A stretch of 64,000 bases of DNA, taken from Butyrivibrio fibrisolvens (GTDB lineage Bacteria; Bacillota; Clostridia; Lachnospirales; Lachnospiraceae). The stretch is from assembly GCF_023206215.1 (NCBI RefSeq), contig NZ_CP065800.1:1302001-1366000 (forward strand), read 5' to 3'. Both the position numbers and the translations under genes were made by a program. The notes below the pieces were generated by a model that made no database searches, had not been told where the DNA came from, and saw only the letters and a list, made by a program, of their open reading frames with translations. The number at the start of each line of letters is the position of its first letter. The first letter of the stretch is position 1. Positions 1 to 9,892 of this stretch are shown here, piece by piece.

Positions 1-2
1 CT

Positions 3-1286
3 CGTAAAGCCGAGATTAAAGATGCGGGTGCTGTAACCGCAGTATTATGCCTCTGTCCATTTGGAGGTGAATATAACTGGATTATAACCATAGGCTGCTG
101 TTACACGATACCTGTTGCAATAGCATTCTTTGTTCCAGCACTGATAGAGGATATCTCTGAAAGAGATAAGCTCAGATTGAAGTCCAAAGATACTTGCCTG
201 TTTTTGATATTGCTGATTCTTTCTGTTACTGGTGGCATGGCTGGTATCAGACATCTCATGATCTGTTCTGCCCCGGTATTTCTTGCGTATATGTTTTTGC
301 TTATCAGACAATATATGCGAGGAGAAAGAATTTCTATTGTAGGTAGAAGCATAAAGAGAGTTGTTTTGGCTTTGCTGATGCTGATCATTTCATTTATAGG
401 CTACATCTTCAATGTTAAAGTTCTTTCAAATTACTATACTTTCCAGAATATATCAGGAACATGGCTTTCTGATTTTGACTTGTCACATATTCTTAGCAGA
501 TTTGGAGAGCTGTGTGGCGTTCTTGGATATAGACCGGGAGAGGCTTTTTCGATGGTAGGGATGCAGTCCGGATTAGCACTTATAATGTTCCTGATCCTTT
601 GCATTTCATTCATCTATTTTCTTGTTAATATGAGCAAATATAACGATAGCGAATTTCTTCTGGTATCATATTCTGGATTATCACTGCTTATAGGTGTTGT
701 ATCTATATCACTTACAGATTGGAGCGATCCAAGATATGCAATCCCGGGGCTTATGCTGTCTTTTATGGCAATTGGCATATTTGTGACTAAAATTGTTGCT
801 TGTAGAGAGGATGAAGATTATATCGTTTCCTTAAGAAAGCAAAGGATAAAATCTATATGTAGTGTAGTTCTTATCATGATAGTAGGGCTATATTGCATTA
901 AACCTAATATGGTTTTTTATAAATCACAAAACACTAAAAACCTGAGAGAGGCAGTAAGCTTCCTGCTTGAAAATGGTTATACTAAAGGATATGCATCTCT
1001 GTTTAATGGGGCTACGCAAGTAGAACTTAGTAATGGCCAGCTGGAAGTATGGGTTATGAATTATGTGGAAGAGCAGGAGGAAGATGGCCTTCAGATTCTT
1101 GAATTTTCACAGGACAAAAGGCATTCAATGAACATGCCTGAGGGACAGATATACGTTCTTCTGGACACAGAAGAAAATGCCCTGAATCCGCCATATGCAC
1201 TAGCCGATCATCTTGTTTATGACAGTACTGGCTTTTTGATATATGAATATGATTCTGCCGACGAATTATATGCTACATTCGACTAA
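3..1286 (+). CDS. Polytopic membrane protein, probable GT-C-type surface glycan glycosyltransferase (5' end outside window)
   Basis: The reading frame is open from base 3, so the gene starts before the window; the first start-like codon inside (TTG at 177) is not the real start. At least eight hydrophobic segments are followed by a soluble C-terminal tail of about 120 residues, a layout seen in GT-C glycosyltransferases that take sugars from polyprenyl-phosphate donors on the outer membrane face. The catalytic first loop would lie in the missing N-terminus, so activity cannot be judged. It is the first of a run of similar membrane proteins, 22 bases ahead of the next gene. The family assignment rests on topology and context only. 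Confidence 0.7.
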   Translation, partial: RKAEIKDAGAVTAVLCLCPFGGEYNWIITIGCCYTIPVAIAFFVPALIEDISERDKLRLKSKDTCLFLILLILSVTGGMAGIRHLMICSAPVFLAYMFLLIRQYMRGERISIVGRSIKRVVLALLMLIISFIGYIFNVKVLSNYYTFQNISGTWLSDFDLSHILSRFGELCGVLGYRPGEAFSMVGMQSGLALIMFLILCISFIYFLVNMSKYNDSEFLLVSYSGLSLLIGVVSISLTDWSDPRYAIPGLMLSFMAIGIFVTKIVACREDEDYIVSLRKQRIKSICSVVLIMIVGLYCIKPNMVFYKSQNTKNLREAVSFLLENGYTKGYASLFNGATQVELSNGQLEVWVMNYVEEQEEDGLQILEFSQDKRHSMNMPEGQIYVLLDTEENALNPPYALADHLVYDSTGFLIYEYDSADELYATFD

Positions 1287-1308
1287 GAAAGAGAGAGAGG
1301 TTACTATT

Positions 1309-3252
1309 ATGGGAGTTATTAAGATGTTGTGTATGTGCATATTATGTGGGGGAACAACATCTTTAGTTACCCAAAAAAAATTTGGCTATTCGCTTCCGCT
1401 CACATTTATGTCAATGGCATTAATAATGGAACTTGTAGCTCTTTTGTTTGGAAGAATCTCACCGTCTTATATAATAATAGCACTCTGGGCTTTTGTCTTT
1501 CCGATACTTGCCTGCTATAGGATATTAAAAAATAAAGAATGGAAAGAAGTAAGGAGCATAGTAGTCACTCCAGCCTTATTTGCAACGATCATATTTATTT
1601 TGGTAATAGCAGTATTTGATAGCGGAGCTATGTATTCTGTATGGGATGAATACAGTCATTGGGGGCCTATGGTTAAAGTGATGTGGGATAGCGATAAGCT
1701 ATACTGCTTATCGGAAGCACAATTTGCACATCATGATTATCCTCCGGTTGTTTCGCTATTTGAATTACTGATATGTAGATTAGTTGGTGGATATTATGAA
1801 GCATATGTATACAGAGCACTTCATTTACTGTCATTTTCTCTGCTCCTACCAATAATTGAAGAATTATGCACTATATTTGAATTTAAGTCCTCTGAAGAGT
1901 TAAAAGCATCAACGATAAAAACACGAAGAATACTAGATAATAACATTGCATTGATAATTGCACTAATTGTATTTCTCAGTATTTTTATATCGATAATGCC
2001 AGATATATTTAATTGCGTATATACTGATGCATTATTGGGAATAGAAGGCGCTGTGATTATGTGGATGTTCTGGAAATATGACTTTAGTAAAACATCTACA
2101 GCGTCATTGGCGGTATATATTTCTTTTCTTCTCATGAGTAAGCAGATGGGACTTACCTTTTTTATCCTTAGCTTTATAGCTGGAGTTACATTATTTGTGT
2201 ACTCTGCAGAGTTACCGATAAAGAAAAAGGCTATCAGTCTTGGCGTAATATATGTAATTCCGATTATTGTATATGAGATATATCACATATACACATCATC
2301 TTTGAATCTTGCGCATGTACAGTTTGCTACAAACTCATTATCTGTAAATCTGATCAATTTTATACTTGGAAGGAACGTTCAAGAACATCAGACCTGGGTT
2401 GTAGGAGCTATGACCCATTATGTAATTGCAGAACCTGTTACGTGGATTGGAATTCCATACATAGGTTGGTTTGGAGTATTTGTAATTGGTGGATTCGCAG
2501 CTGTAAAGATATTAGCTAAGAGTGGTGCTGAGCGTAGGACTGTAGTTAGTGCTATGAGTGTATTAACTATCTGCGGATTTGGTTTCTTTCTATTTGCATT
2601 AGTTATGCTTGCTTTATATATAGCAGGCGGATTCACTGTTGGTGAAGTATATGGCCTTGCGTCAATATCAAGATATCTATGCACATATATTGTTGCAGCT
2701 TTCATTGTACTTTTGGGAATATTGATGTATTCAGTCTTTAATTTGGTAAAAGGCGGATCTGATTACTGGAAGCGTATTGCTATTAGTGAAGCAGTAGTCT
2801 TTGCTGCGATAGTACTTCTGGTGTTTCAGATCAAAGCTCAACCGGATGTAAAGTTTGCACCCGCACAGGAAGATGACCTATTAAGATCTATAAGATATCA
2901 GGCTGAGCAGATAGAACAGGTAGTTGGCGGACAGGCCTCAATATACATAATATCCCAGGAAGATGATGGATATTACTATGGGAGACTTAACTATTATCTG
3001 CTTCCAAACACAACAGACTGGAAGTCTGTGAGATCGTCAGAAGATCAGCAATATTCAGGAGAAGTGCTGGATAGCCAGTCTCTTATAAATGCTTATATTA
3101 AAGGGTTCGATTATCTGTATCTATATAATGTGAATGATACATTTGTTGCAGATTTTGCTCCGCAGATGGGCCTTACAAATGTAGATAATGGTAGCTTATA
3201 TAAGATCAATTATAATGATGATATGATAACATTTACACAAGTAGAGCTATAA
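1309..3252 (+). CDS. Polytopic membrane protein, probable GT-C glycosyltransferase
   Basis: A protein of 647 residues with about 12 hydrophobic helices and a soluble C-terminal tail. I chose the ATG at 1309 because GAGAGAGG lies 8 bases upstream; an in-frame ATG at 1243 would overlap the previous gene and has no ribosome site. After the third or fourth helix, the first large loop holds VWDEYSHWGP, whose Asp-Glu pair is the usual place for the acidic catalytic residue of GT-C enzymes using lipid-phosphate sugars. It is followed after 19 bases by another GT-C-like gene. The donor and acceptor sugars cannot be read from the sequence. Confidence 0.75.
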   Translation: MGVIKMLCMCILCGGTTSLVTQKKFGYSLPLTFMSMALIMELVALLFGRISPSYIIIALWAFVFPILACYRILKNKEWKEVRSIVVTPALFATIIFILVIAVFDSGAMYSVWDEYSHWGPMVKVMWDSDKLYCLSEAQFAHHDYPPVVSLFELLICRLVGGYYEAYVYRALHLLSFSLLLPIIEELCTIFEFKSSEELKASTIKTRRILDNNIALIIALIVFLSIFISIMPDIFNCVYTDALLGIEGAVIMWMFWKYDFSKTSTASLAVYISFLLMSKQMGLTFFILSFIAGVTLFVYSAELPIKKKAISLGVIYVIPIIVYEIYHIYTSSLNLAHVQFATNSLSVNLINFILGRNVQEHQTWVVGAMTHYVIAEPVTWIGIPYIGWFGVFVIGGFAAVKILAKSGAERRTVVSAMSVLTICGFGFFLFALVMLALYIAGGFTVGEVYGLASISRYLCTYIVAAFIVLLGILMYSVFNLVKGGSDYWKRIAISEAVVFAAIVLLVFQIKAQPDVKFAPAQEDDLLRSIRYQAEQIEQVVGGQASIYIISQEDDGYYYGRLNYYLLPNTTDWKSVRSSEDQQYSGEVLDSQSLINAYIKGFDYLYLYNVNDTFVADFAPQMGLTNVDNGSLYKINYNDDMITFTQVEL

Positions 3253-3271
3253 AAGTATTGGGGATCCGAGG

Positions 3272-5269
3272 ATGCTTATTATTGCAGGACTTTTTCTTAG
3301 TATTATATGTGCATATATATTGTTAGAGGATAGAAAAGGCAGTGTGGCAATAGCGTATGGGATTACGCTCATTGGAATCTGGGTATATTTAGTGACAGAA
3401 GTCTTATCCATGTTTAATGTTATGAATAGATCCTTTTGCATAGGAACATGGATTTTATATGATTGCTTTATGGCTGCTTTAGTAACCTGGATTCTGATTC
3501 GAAAGCATATACGACTTACCATGAGTGTCATAGGCGGATTATGTAAAGCTTCAAAAAGTGAACTGATGGGTGCCGTCGTACTTGGACTATATGCACTGTT
3601 CATTTTCAGCTTAGCAGTAAGGATAGTTCCATATAACTGGGATTCTTTATCATATCATTTGAGTAGGATCTGGTTTTGGGCACAGAATGAAAGCGTCACC
3701 CACTTTGCTACCATGGATACAAGAATGCTCGGAACTCCCGGATTTACGGAATTCATTGATTTGCACCTGTATCTGCTATATGTACAGAGTAATGATGCGG
3801 TATTAAATTTAACACAGTCTTTTTCTTACATACTGAATATAATATTTGTATATAGTATTGCCAGAAGGATTGGTGTTGATAATTTTGGAAGAATATATGC
3901 AGTACTGCTGTTTGCAGCGTCTCCGATAGTTTTTGCAGAAAGCTTGTCCACACAGACAGATGAATTTGCAGCATTATGGATTCTTGCTTTTTCAAGAGTG
4001 GTGTTGGAAATAGCTTATAGCGATGATGGATTATGTTTGGATAAAAAAGGAATTGGCAGACTGTTGGTACTTGCAATGTCACTTGCGCTTAGTATTCTCA
4101 CAAAGCCAAGCGGCTTGTTTTGCGTAGCTGCATTATTTGTATGGTTGCTTTACATGTGCTTAAAGCGTAAGGATAATATACGACTTATTTTCACCTGGAT
4201 TGCTCTTGTTACAGTTATAATGGTAGTAATTATCTTGCCTGAAGCTATAAGAAATATTGTGACCTATGGAGCTATGACAGATCCGTGGCAAGGGCCTGGG
4301 CAGCTGGTACTAACTATAGATTTAAGATATCAGTTTATCAATTTCTTTAAGAATATAGGATTTTTTCTTCCTGGTGTATTATGGCCATCATTCAATAATA
4401 TATGGCAACATCTGGTTTATTACCTTGGGTATATATTGCATATTGATATTGATTCAAGTTTGATCAGTGAAGGTGGGAATTATCAGGATAATCTGCTAGG
4501 TAAGGTTGAGAACTACGAATACGATACGGCAACCAATTCAGTAATAACTATATTATTCCTTGGAATATTGCTTATTACTGTTATAAGATGCATCATCTAC
4601 AGTGTTAGAAAGATTGTGAGAAGTGATAAGAAAGAATTAAGTTGTCCGATATCATTCGGATACAGCTCGGCTGCTTTTCTCGCTTTTATAATAACCTGTG
4701 CATTTGTAAAATCCGAAGTATTTGTATGCAGATATATGATAGCGTCATTTGGACTTCTAGCACCAGCAATCTGTTTGCAAATTCAAAAGCTTGGGAAGTA
4801 TAAGAACAGGTTGTTTGAGGGATTGATATATGGCGCTTCAGGACTTCTTATATGTGCACAGTTGTTTAATATGATAATAGTCCATTTAGAACATAAGTAT
4901 TCCGGAGATGATAGAGCAGAGGCTTATTATGAAGTAAATGGTGGAGAGTATGGATCGGTTTATGAACCATTAAGCAGATATCTTGAAGAGAATGCTCAGG
5001 AATATCATAGCATAGGTATAAAAATGGATTCTAATACGTACGTGTACCCAGTATTACGACTTCTTGAAGAGTATTCAGACACTGTATATTATATAGATGT
5101 GCCAAATTCATCATCAAAGTATTCAGATGATGAGTATCAACCGGACTGTATAATAGTAATTACTTATTCTGATATGGGAAATATGTACGATAAAGACTAT
5201 AATTATAACGGATTAAGCTATGTTCAGGATGAACAATTATCCGGAAGATGCCGGGTCTTCGTAAGATAA
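3272..5269 (+). CDS. GT-C/GT39-like glycosyltransferase, polytopic membrane protein
   Basis: A protein of 665 residues with many predicted helices. The segment PYNWDSLSYHLSRIWFWAQ, near residue 120, resembles the first periplasmic loop of PMT/ArnT-like (GT39/GT83) enzymes, with the acidic residue of WDS as candidate catalytic base. The protein has a C-terminal soluble tail. The start ATG follows GGGGATCCGAGG. It is tightly packed after the preceding GT-C-like gene and 10 bases before a DUF2304 gene, so it is probably co-transcribed with a surface-glycan operon. Substrate is unknown. Confidence 0.78.
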   Translation: MLIIAGLFLSIICAYILLEDRKGSVAIAYGITLIGIWVYLVTEVLSMFNVMNRSFCIGTWILYDCFMAALVTWILIRKHIRLTMSVIGGLCKASKSELMGAVVLGLYALFIFSLAVRIVPYNWDSLSYHLSRIWFWAQNESVTHFATMDTRMLGTPGFTEFIDLHLYLLYVQSNDAVLNLTQSFSYILNIIFVYSIARRIGVDNFGRIYAVLLFAASPIVFAESLSTQTDEFAALWILAFSRVVLEIAYSDDGLCLDKKGIGRLLVLAMSLALSILTKPSGLFCVAALFVWLLYMCLKRKDNIRLIFTWIALVTVIMVVIILPEAIRNIVTYGAMTDPWQGPGQLVLTIDLRYQFINFFKNIGFFLPGVLWPSFNNIWQHLVYYLGYILHIDIDSSLISEGGNYQDNLLGKVENYEYDTATNSVITILFLGILLITVIRCIIYSVRKIVRSDKKELSCPISFGYSSAAFLAFIITCAFVKSEVFVCRYMIASFGLLAPAICLQIQKLGKYKNRLFEGLIYGASGLLICAQLFNMIIVHLEHKYSGDDRAEAYYEVNGGEYGSVYEPLSRYLEENAQEYHSIGIKMDSNTYVYPVLRLLEEYSDTVYYIDVPNSSSKYSDDEYQPDCIIVITYSDMGNMYDKDYNYNGLSYVQDEQLSGRCRVFVR

Positions 5270-5279
5270 GGGGGAACAT

Positions 5280-5651
5280 ATGTACTTCACAATTACATCA
5301 AGAATAGTAATCTTAATAGGAGTTATTATATTTTTTGGAATAATCATTAAATTGATTCAAAAAAATTCACTGGATCTTAAGTATACTCTATTGTGGTTTG
5401 CATCTGGGATTATAATACTGATAATAGATGCCTTTCCACAACTTTTTGAAGTGGTTATGTCTCTTCTTGGTATCCGTACATATATGTATGGTGTTATTAT
5501 GCTGGGTATGGCTTTTCTGACAATGATACTTATGGCTATAACATCAATAGTATCCAAACAGAAACAACGTATTAAGACTCTGATCCAACAAAATGCGCTG
5601 CTTGAAAAGAGAATAAGAGATCTTGAACAGGGCGCATCTGAAAGTAGGTAG
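5280..5651 (+). CDS. DUF2304 family small membrane protein
   Basis: A 123-residue protein with three hydrophobic helices and a charged, coiled C-terminal tail from about residue 90 (repeated K/Q/R/E). Length, helix spacing and the motif LLWFASGIIILI match DUF2304 proteins, which commonly lie beside polyprenyl-phosphate glycosyltransferases and flippases in surface-polysaccharide loci; their function is not established. It has a GGGGGAAC-type ribosome site directly upstream. It sits between a GT-C-like gene and a flippase, so a helper role at the membrane glycosylation complex is an inference. Confidence 0.82.
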   Translation: MYFTITSRIVILIGVIIFFGIIIKLIQKNSLDLKYTLLWFASGIIILIIDAFPQLFEVVMSLLGIRTYMYGVIMLGMAFLTMILMAITSIVSKQKQRIKTLIQQNALLEKRIRDLEQGASESR

Positions 5652-5668
5652 GAGGGTATATTAGGAAA

Positions 5669-6937
5669 GTGGTATTGAAAGAAAAAATACATAAGCTCTT
5701 TAATACAGGGCTGTTCCATATATTTGGTGCATCAGTATTCAATAATGTTATAGCATTTATCAGCTCCATAATCCTTGTTCGTGTGGTGTCTAAGGCGGAT
5801 TATGGAGTATTTGCTTATGCTTGGAATATTTTTTCCATAGTTTTGCTTGCGTCCGGTTTTGGAACAGATGCAGGGGCACTGCAGCTGTTAAGCGAATCAT
5901 TGAATGATAAGCAGAAGTTTAAAAGAATCTTTAGTGCTGCACTTAGATTTGGAAGTATCTTTAATTTGATTCTTTCATTTGTGATGCTTATTATGGGGGT
6001 GTTTATCCCTCTTCCGATTATGGAATCAGGCAGGCTTCTTGTTATGATGGTAATATTACCAGAATTTATTTATTGGTATACTATGCAGCAAATATATCTC
6101 AGATCATCTATGGAAAATGTAAAGTATTCCAGAACATCACTTATAAATACAGCACTTGTAGCTGCTCTTACGATAGTAGGAGCTTTGTTTTGGGCGGCTG
6201 AAGGTATGGTTATCGGAAGGTATATTGCCTATATTTCAAGTGTTGTGATAGGTATAAGTATATTTAGGGTTCCATTTATTAAATTGAGAGAAAAAGGGCT
6301 AGAGAAAGCAGTGTTTAAGGATCTGATCAAGATATCCGGAATAAGCATGCTTAATAACGGGTTATCGCAGCTGCTATACCTTATAGATGTATTTGTTATC
6401 GGAATTGTAATGACAGATGAGATTCAGGTAGCGACATATAAAGTAGCAACTCAGATTCCTACAGCATTATCATTTATTCCAGTTGCAATAGTTACGTATA
6501 TTTATCCATATTTTGCAGCACATAGAGAAGATAGAAAGTGGTGTATCAGAAAGTATAGATTGACTTTATTAGCTGTAGGATCTTTGAACTTTGTAATATC
6601 GGCATCACTAATAATCCTAGCGCCGTGGTTGATAAGAACAATTTTTGGAGAACAGTATATGGATGCACTAGTACCATTCCGAATACTGTCTGCAAGCTAT
6701 TTCTTCTCTGGAACATTCAGTGTTCTTACAGGAAGCTTACTTGTTACACAGAGGAAGTTATATTTTAATACTTTTGTTGCAGTACTTTCAGGTATTTTGA
6801 ACATAGCAGCAGATTATGTACTTGTAGTCCTTTTTGAGATTAATGGTGCTGCTATGGCAACTATTTCTGTAGTGATAATTACGAGCATATTAAACGTATC
6901 ATATTTTGTTGCAGTTTTAGTGAAAAAGAATAAATAA
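5669..6937 (+). CDS. Wzx-type oligosaccharide flippase (polysaccharide biosynthesis MOP family)
   Basis: A protein of 422 residues with about 12 to 14 helices and the N-terminal pattern GASVFNNVIAFISSIILVRV typical of MOP-superfamily polysaccharide flippases. It would move lipid-linked oligosaccharide across the cytoplasmic membrane. The start is GTG at 5669, preceded by GGAGGG about 12 bases upstream; a TTG at 5675 is the alternative. The length is normal for the family. It is the last gene of the first + strand block and ends just before a hairpin shared with the convergent acetyltransferase gene. A second flippase lies at 38.8 kb. Confidence 0.88.
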   Translation: MVLKEKIHKLFNTGLFHIFGASVFNNVIAFISSIILVRVVSKADYGVFAYAWNIFSIVLLASGFGTDAGALQLLSESLNDKQKFKRIFSAALRFGSIFNLILSFVMLIMGVFIPLPIMESGRLLVMMVILPEFIYWYTMQQIYLRSSMENVKYSRTSLINTALVAALTIVGALFWAAEGMVIGRYIAYISSVVIGISIFRVPFIKLREKGLEKAVFKDLIKISGISMLNNGLSQLLYLIDVFVIGIVMTDEIQVATYKVATQIPTALSFIPVAIVTYIYPYFAAHREDRKWCIRKYRLTLLAVGSLNFVISASLIILAPWLIRTIFGEQYMDALVPFRILSASYFFSGTFSVLTGSLLVTQRKLYFNTFVAVLSGILNIAADYVLVVLFEINGAAMATISVVIITSILNVSYFVAVLVKKNK

Positions 6938-6941
6938 AAAT

Positions 6942-6982
6942 CAGAGTAACAAACAAGAAAAAGACATTTCTTTGCTACTCTG
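6942..6982. terminator. Bidirectional Rho-independent terminator between convergent genes
   Basis: A 12-base stem (CAGAGTAACAAA against TTTGCTACTCTG, one G:U-type mismatch) surrounds a loop rich in A. It lies exactly between the ends of the + strand flippase and the - strand acetyltransferase. T/A runs on both sides make it able to serve both strands. Confidence 0.75.
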
Positions 6983-6998
6983 AAGATTTCAAGAAACA

Positions 6999-7526
6999 TT
7001 AGTCGATAAAACCGAAAGAACTTCCGAGTTTATCGGCTATATTTTTTTGCTTCTCCGGATCATTTGTAAGATTAAACACTGGTTGTGATTCCATCTTTTT
7101 TGCATTCTTATTGACAAAATCTTCGTAGGAACCGATGACTTTACATGGATTACCTGCTGCAACACTATTGTCCGGGATATCCCTGTTAACTACACTTCCG
7201 GCACCTATTACTACATTAGTTCCAATTGTAACACCTGGAAGGATTATAACACCGTAACCAATAAATACGTTATTACCTATTTTGACTTTAGCAATTTTCG
7301 TTTTGCCTAGAGGAATTTTAGTGCTGGCATCGTGAGAAAGTATGGATGCGTGCGTAAATGTAACATTATCACCAATCTCAACCAGGTATCTGAAACTGCC
7401 ATCGATATAACTGGAGTCATAGTAAAAGTTTTTACCTATCTGCACACCACTTTTTCTGAGCAGATAGATATCGTAACTTTCTCCATATATTTTGGCGAAA
7501 AGATTTTTTACAAGATGCTTGAGCAT
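6999..7526 (-). CDS. Hexapeptide-repeat O-acetyltransferase (LbetaH/CatB-like)
   Basis: A 175-residue protein. The middle and C-terminal parts carry the left-handed beta-helix pattern of hexapeptide acyltransferases (IGNNVFIGYGVIILPGVTIG, then VVIGAGSVV), ending in the usual VAAGNPCKVIG cap. A His in SHDAST is the likely catalytic base. It would use acetyl-CoA to O-acetylate a sugar of the surface glycan. It is the last gene of a three-gene - strand block behind a GT4 and a GT2 gene, and reads into the shared terminator. The acceptor sugar is unknown. Confidence 0.88.
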   Translation of the reverse strand: MLKHLVKNLFAKIYGESYDIYLLRKSGVQIGKNFYYDSSYIDGSFRYLVEIGDNVTFTHASILSHDASTKIPLGKTKIAKVKIGNNVFIGYGVIILPGVTIGTNVVIGAGSVVNRDIPDNSVAAGNPCKVIGSYEDFVNKNAKKMESQPVFNLTNDPEKQKNIADKLGSSFGFID

Positions 7527-7547
7527 ATAACAGGAATTCCTTTCTGC

Positions 7548-8603
7548 TTAAGATTTGTTTTTTGTAGTCATTAAAAAGTGGTTTAATGAATTGATAAAGT
7601 AAATCCCTACAAACCAGTGGAATTTTAACATCAAATAGGTAATGCGATCTTTCAAACTGTTAGCCATCTTAAAAGGAAGGTTGTTAATCGCATAAATGAA
7701 GATTTCTTCCTCTGAAATTTTTTTCATTTCTGTGATCTTGCGATGCAATGATCCATTAAGTGGGATTATCCACTCTGTAGTAAATCCGTTAAACCATCTT
7801 AGAGATAAGATATTGGCTGAATTTGCAATGTTCAAATTTGATTCTGTTATTGTTATATCATTCCATAGTTTCCAAAAGACACATATTTGAGCACGGTAGT
7901 TTTCATAATTACCATGCATTGCAGAAAAATCGTTTTGTAAATAGTTGTACCAAATATCGGGTACAATAATAGCGCTGGTTACTTTTTTGAATACGATTCT
8001 GTTAAAAAGTTGATCCTCTGAGTATTTTAATCCATCTTGATAATAAGAGCCTTTGATAACGGATGTCTTATATATTCTTCCGCATGAACTTCCAAGAAGA
8101 AAATAGCTTCTTGGATTAAATTTATAGTAAGGGCCGATTCCGCCAAGAAGGGCATTTTCAAGTTCATATATGTTACTGCCATCCAGGGAAACTGCAGAAT
8201 CAACAAAGGCTTGGCTATATTCTTTAGATACATCCTGAATAGAGCCGATTACTATATCATAATCACCGCTAGCTGCATATTCTGCAGCGTCAGGTAGAAA
8301 GTCAGGCATAATTGTATCATCAGAGTCTATGAATGCTATATAATCTCCGGATGCTTCGTTGATACCATGATTCCTCGCAGATGAAACACCTTTATTGGGC
8401 TGATATAGATATGTAGCGCTATACTTTTGTGAAAGATTGGAATAAATCTGAGAAAGATCAGACCTACTGCCATCATCGATAAGAATTAGCTCATAGTTTG
8501 AATATGGCTGATTTTTGATTGAATCAAGACACTTCACAAGGCTGCTTTGGGGAGTATTATAAATTGGTATGATAATACTGATTTTTGGCATTTTGTCATT
8601 CAA
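7548..8603 (-). CDS. GT2 family glycosyltransferase
   Basis: A protein of 351 residues with a classic GT-A domain: an N-terminal strand (ISIIIPIYNTP), the nucleotide-binding ELILIDDGS at about residue 38, and the metal-binding FIDSDDTIMP near residue 93. The C-terminal third is mixed and may pack on the membrane. It should transfer a sugar from a nucleotide-sugar donor in the cytosol. It overlaps the upstream GT4 gene by 4 bases, which indicates translational coupling, and precedes the acetyltransferase by 21 bases. Confidence 0.9.
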   Translation of the reverse strand: MNDKMPKISIIIPIYNTPQSSLVKCLDSIKNQPYSNYELILIDDGSRSDLSQIYSNLSQKYSATYLYQPNKGVSSARNHGINEASGDYIAFIDSDDTIMPDFLPDAAEYAASGDYDIVIGSIQDVSKEYSQAFVDSAVSLDGSNIYELENALLGGIGPYYKFNPRSYFLLGSSCGRIYKTSVIKGSYYQDGLKYSEDQLFNRIVFKKVTSAIIVPDIWYNYLQNDFSAMHGNYENYRAQICVFWKLWNDITITESNLNIANSANILSLRWFNGFTTEWIIPLNGSLHRKITEMKKISEEEIFIYAINNLPFKMANSLKDRITYLMLKFHWFVGIYFINSLNHFLMTTKNKS

Positions 8604-9778
8604 TGGCCTGTTAACTCCTTAAATACTGAATCCCATATCAAAGCGACATTCTGAGGGTCAAGGCTTAAAGCCTTTTGGATAGCACTACAAGACATTCGAA
8701 CTCGTTTTTCCTCATTAGAAGCAAGTTTCTTAAGCGCATCTGCGAATTTGACGTTATCAAAAGAAGGCACTATTAAGCCTTCGATATTGTCAGATACTAA
8801 AGGCTCCATTGCAGGTATATCAAAGGCTACAACCGGGAGCCCGGCTTCCAAAGCCTCAGTTACAGACATAGGAAAACCTTCCCATCTGGATGTCATGACA
8901 TAAATAGATGCATTGAGTAAATACTTTTGGACATCTTTAACGTATCCGGTAACAGTGATACTCTTTGAAAGTCTAAGAGAATCGATCAAATTATCTAATT
9001 TGGGTTTAAGGCTACCGCCGCCAACGATCGTAAGACTCCATTCAGGGTAATCTTTATGGAAGTTTGCAAATGCCTTAACCAGATCAAAATATCCTTTTTC
9101 TGCTTCTATTCGGCCGCAGGTAACTATAGAATGGTTACTCATTGAAGCTTTCTGTGACATCGAGAAGCTTTTGGGGTTAGGAATGATCGTAGTATTGTTA
9201 AGCCCTATAGCTTTGAACTTGCGTTCAATGTCCTGATTTAGTAGAACGATCTTATCTAACTTGGTCGCATTTTCAACATATGTCTCAATTCTGTTTTTGA
9301 AAGCACCTGTTTTTCTGTCAAAATAACCCTCGAAAGAGCTATGTTCCCAACCAATGGTTTTGCAGGATATGTGATCCTTGATTTGGCCGAGTAACATCGT
9401 ATTATTCCCAGATATGGCGATTACAATATCAAGATCAGAAGCATTTATTCTATCTATCCATTCCTTGATAAATGATTTAGGGTAATACAGTTTTTTGAGG
9501 AATTTGCGACACAGTGATGTATTAATAAAGCCTGTATAAAAATATAATACCTTAAGATATCTGGCACAGAATCCATCATTTGGCATATAAACACGCTCTA
9601 TCCTGATCTTTGGAGATATAGGATAGTCGTTCTGTTCTTCGGGTTTAGGATTCCTTGTTTCAAAAGAATAAATTGTTACGTTATGATCCTTGACCCACTC
9701 GTTTGCCATTAAGGATACAACACGCTCTTCTCCGCCACAGGTTCTTAGCGAGTTTATAATTATTCCAATATTAGCCAT
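8600..9778 (-). CDS. GT4 family glycosyltransferase
   Basis: A GT-B fold protein of about 392 residues from the start MANIGIIINSLRTCGGEERV; the GGEERV loop is typical of GT4 N-terminal domains. The C-terminal domain has the E-x7-E donor site (RWEGFPMSVTEALEAGLPVV). The frame is open upstream to an ATG at 9847, but those residues look unlike the family and that ATG would lie upstream of the likely -10 box on this strand, so I prefer 9778. It is the first gene of the - strand block and overlaps the GT2 gene by 4 bases. Confidence 0.88.
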   Translation of the reverse strand: MANIGIIINSLRTCGGEERVVSLMANEWVKDHNVTIYSFETRNPKPEEQNDYPISPKIRIERVYMPNDGFCARYLKVLYFYTGFINTSLCRKFLKKLYYPKSFIKEWIDRINASDLDIVIAISGNNTMLLGQIKDHISCKTIGWEHSSFEGYFDRKTGAFKNRIETYVENATKLDKIVLLNQDIERKFKAIGLNNTTIIPNPKSFSMSQKASMSNHSIVTCGRIEAEKGYFDLVKAFANFHKDYPEWSLTIVGGGSLKPKLDNLIDSLRLSKSITVTGYVKDVQKYLLNASIYVMTSRWEGFPMSVTEALEAGLPVVAFDIPAMEPLVSDNIEGLIVPSFDNVKFADALKKLASNEEKRVRMSCSAIQKALSLDPQNVALIWDSVFKELTGH

Positions 9779-9830
9779 AGGGATAGTTCTTGCTCCAATA
9801 TTAATAATAACTGTCATTTTATCTGCTTTT

Positions 9831-9842
9831 CTATTATAATAG
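9831..9842. promoter_or_regulatory. Divergent promoter candidate with palindromic -10 box
   Basis: The 12-base perfect palindrome CTATTATAATAG places a TATAAT on each strand between the divergent GT4 (-) and GT2 (+) genes. No strong -35 box is visible on either side, so this is a prediction from the -10 and gene orientation. Confidence 0.45.
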
Positions 9843-9892
9843 TTCATGGCACAAAAACCAATATTTATGTTGAAGACCTAAGAGATATATGT

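Noticed and set aside
1821..2705. Long open frames opposite the GT-C genes
   Set aside because: They are antisense to well-supported genes, have no ribosome sites and no recognisable protein features; the same holds for other antisense frames in the window.
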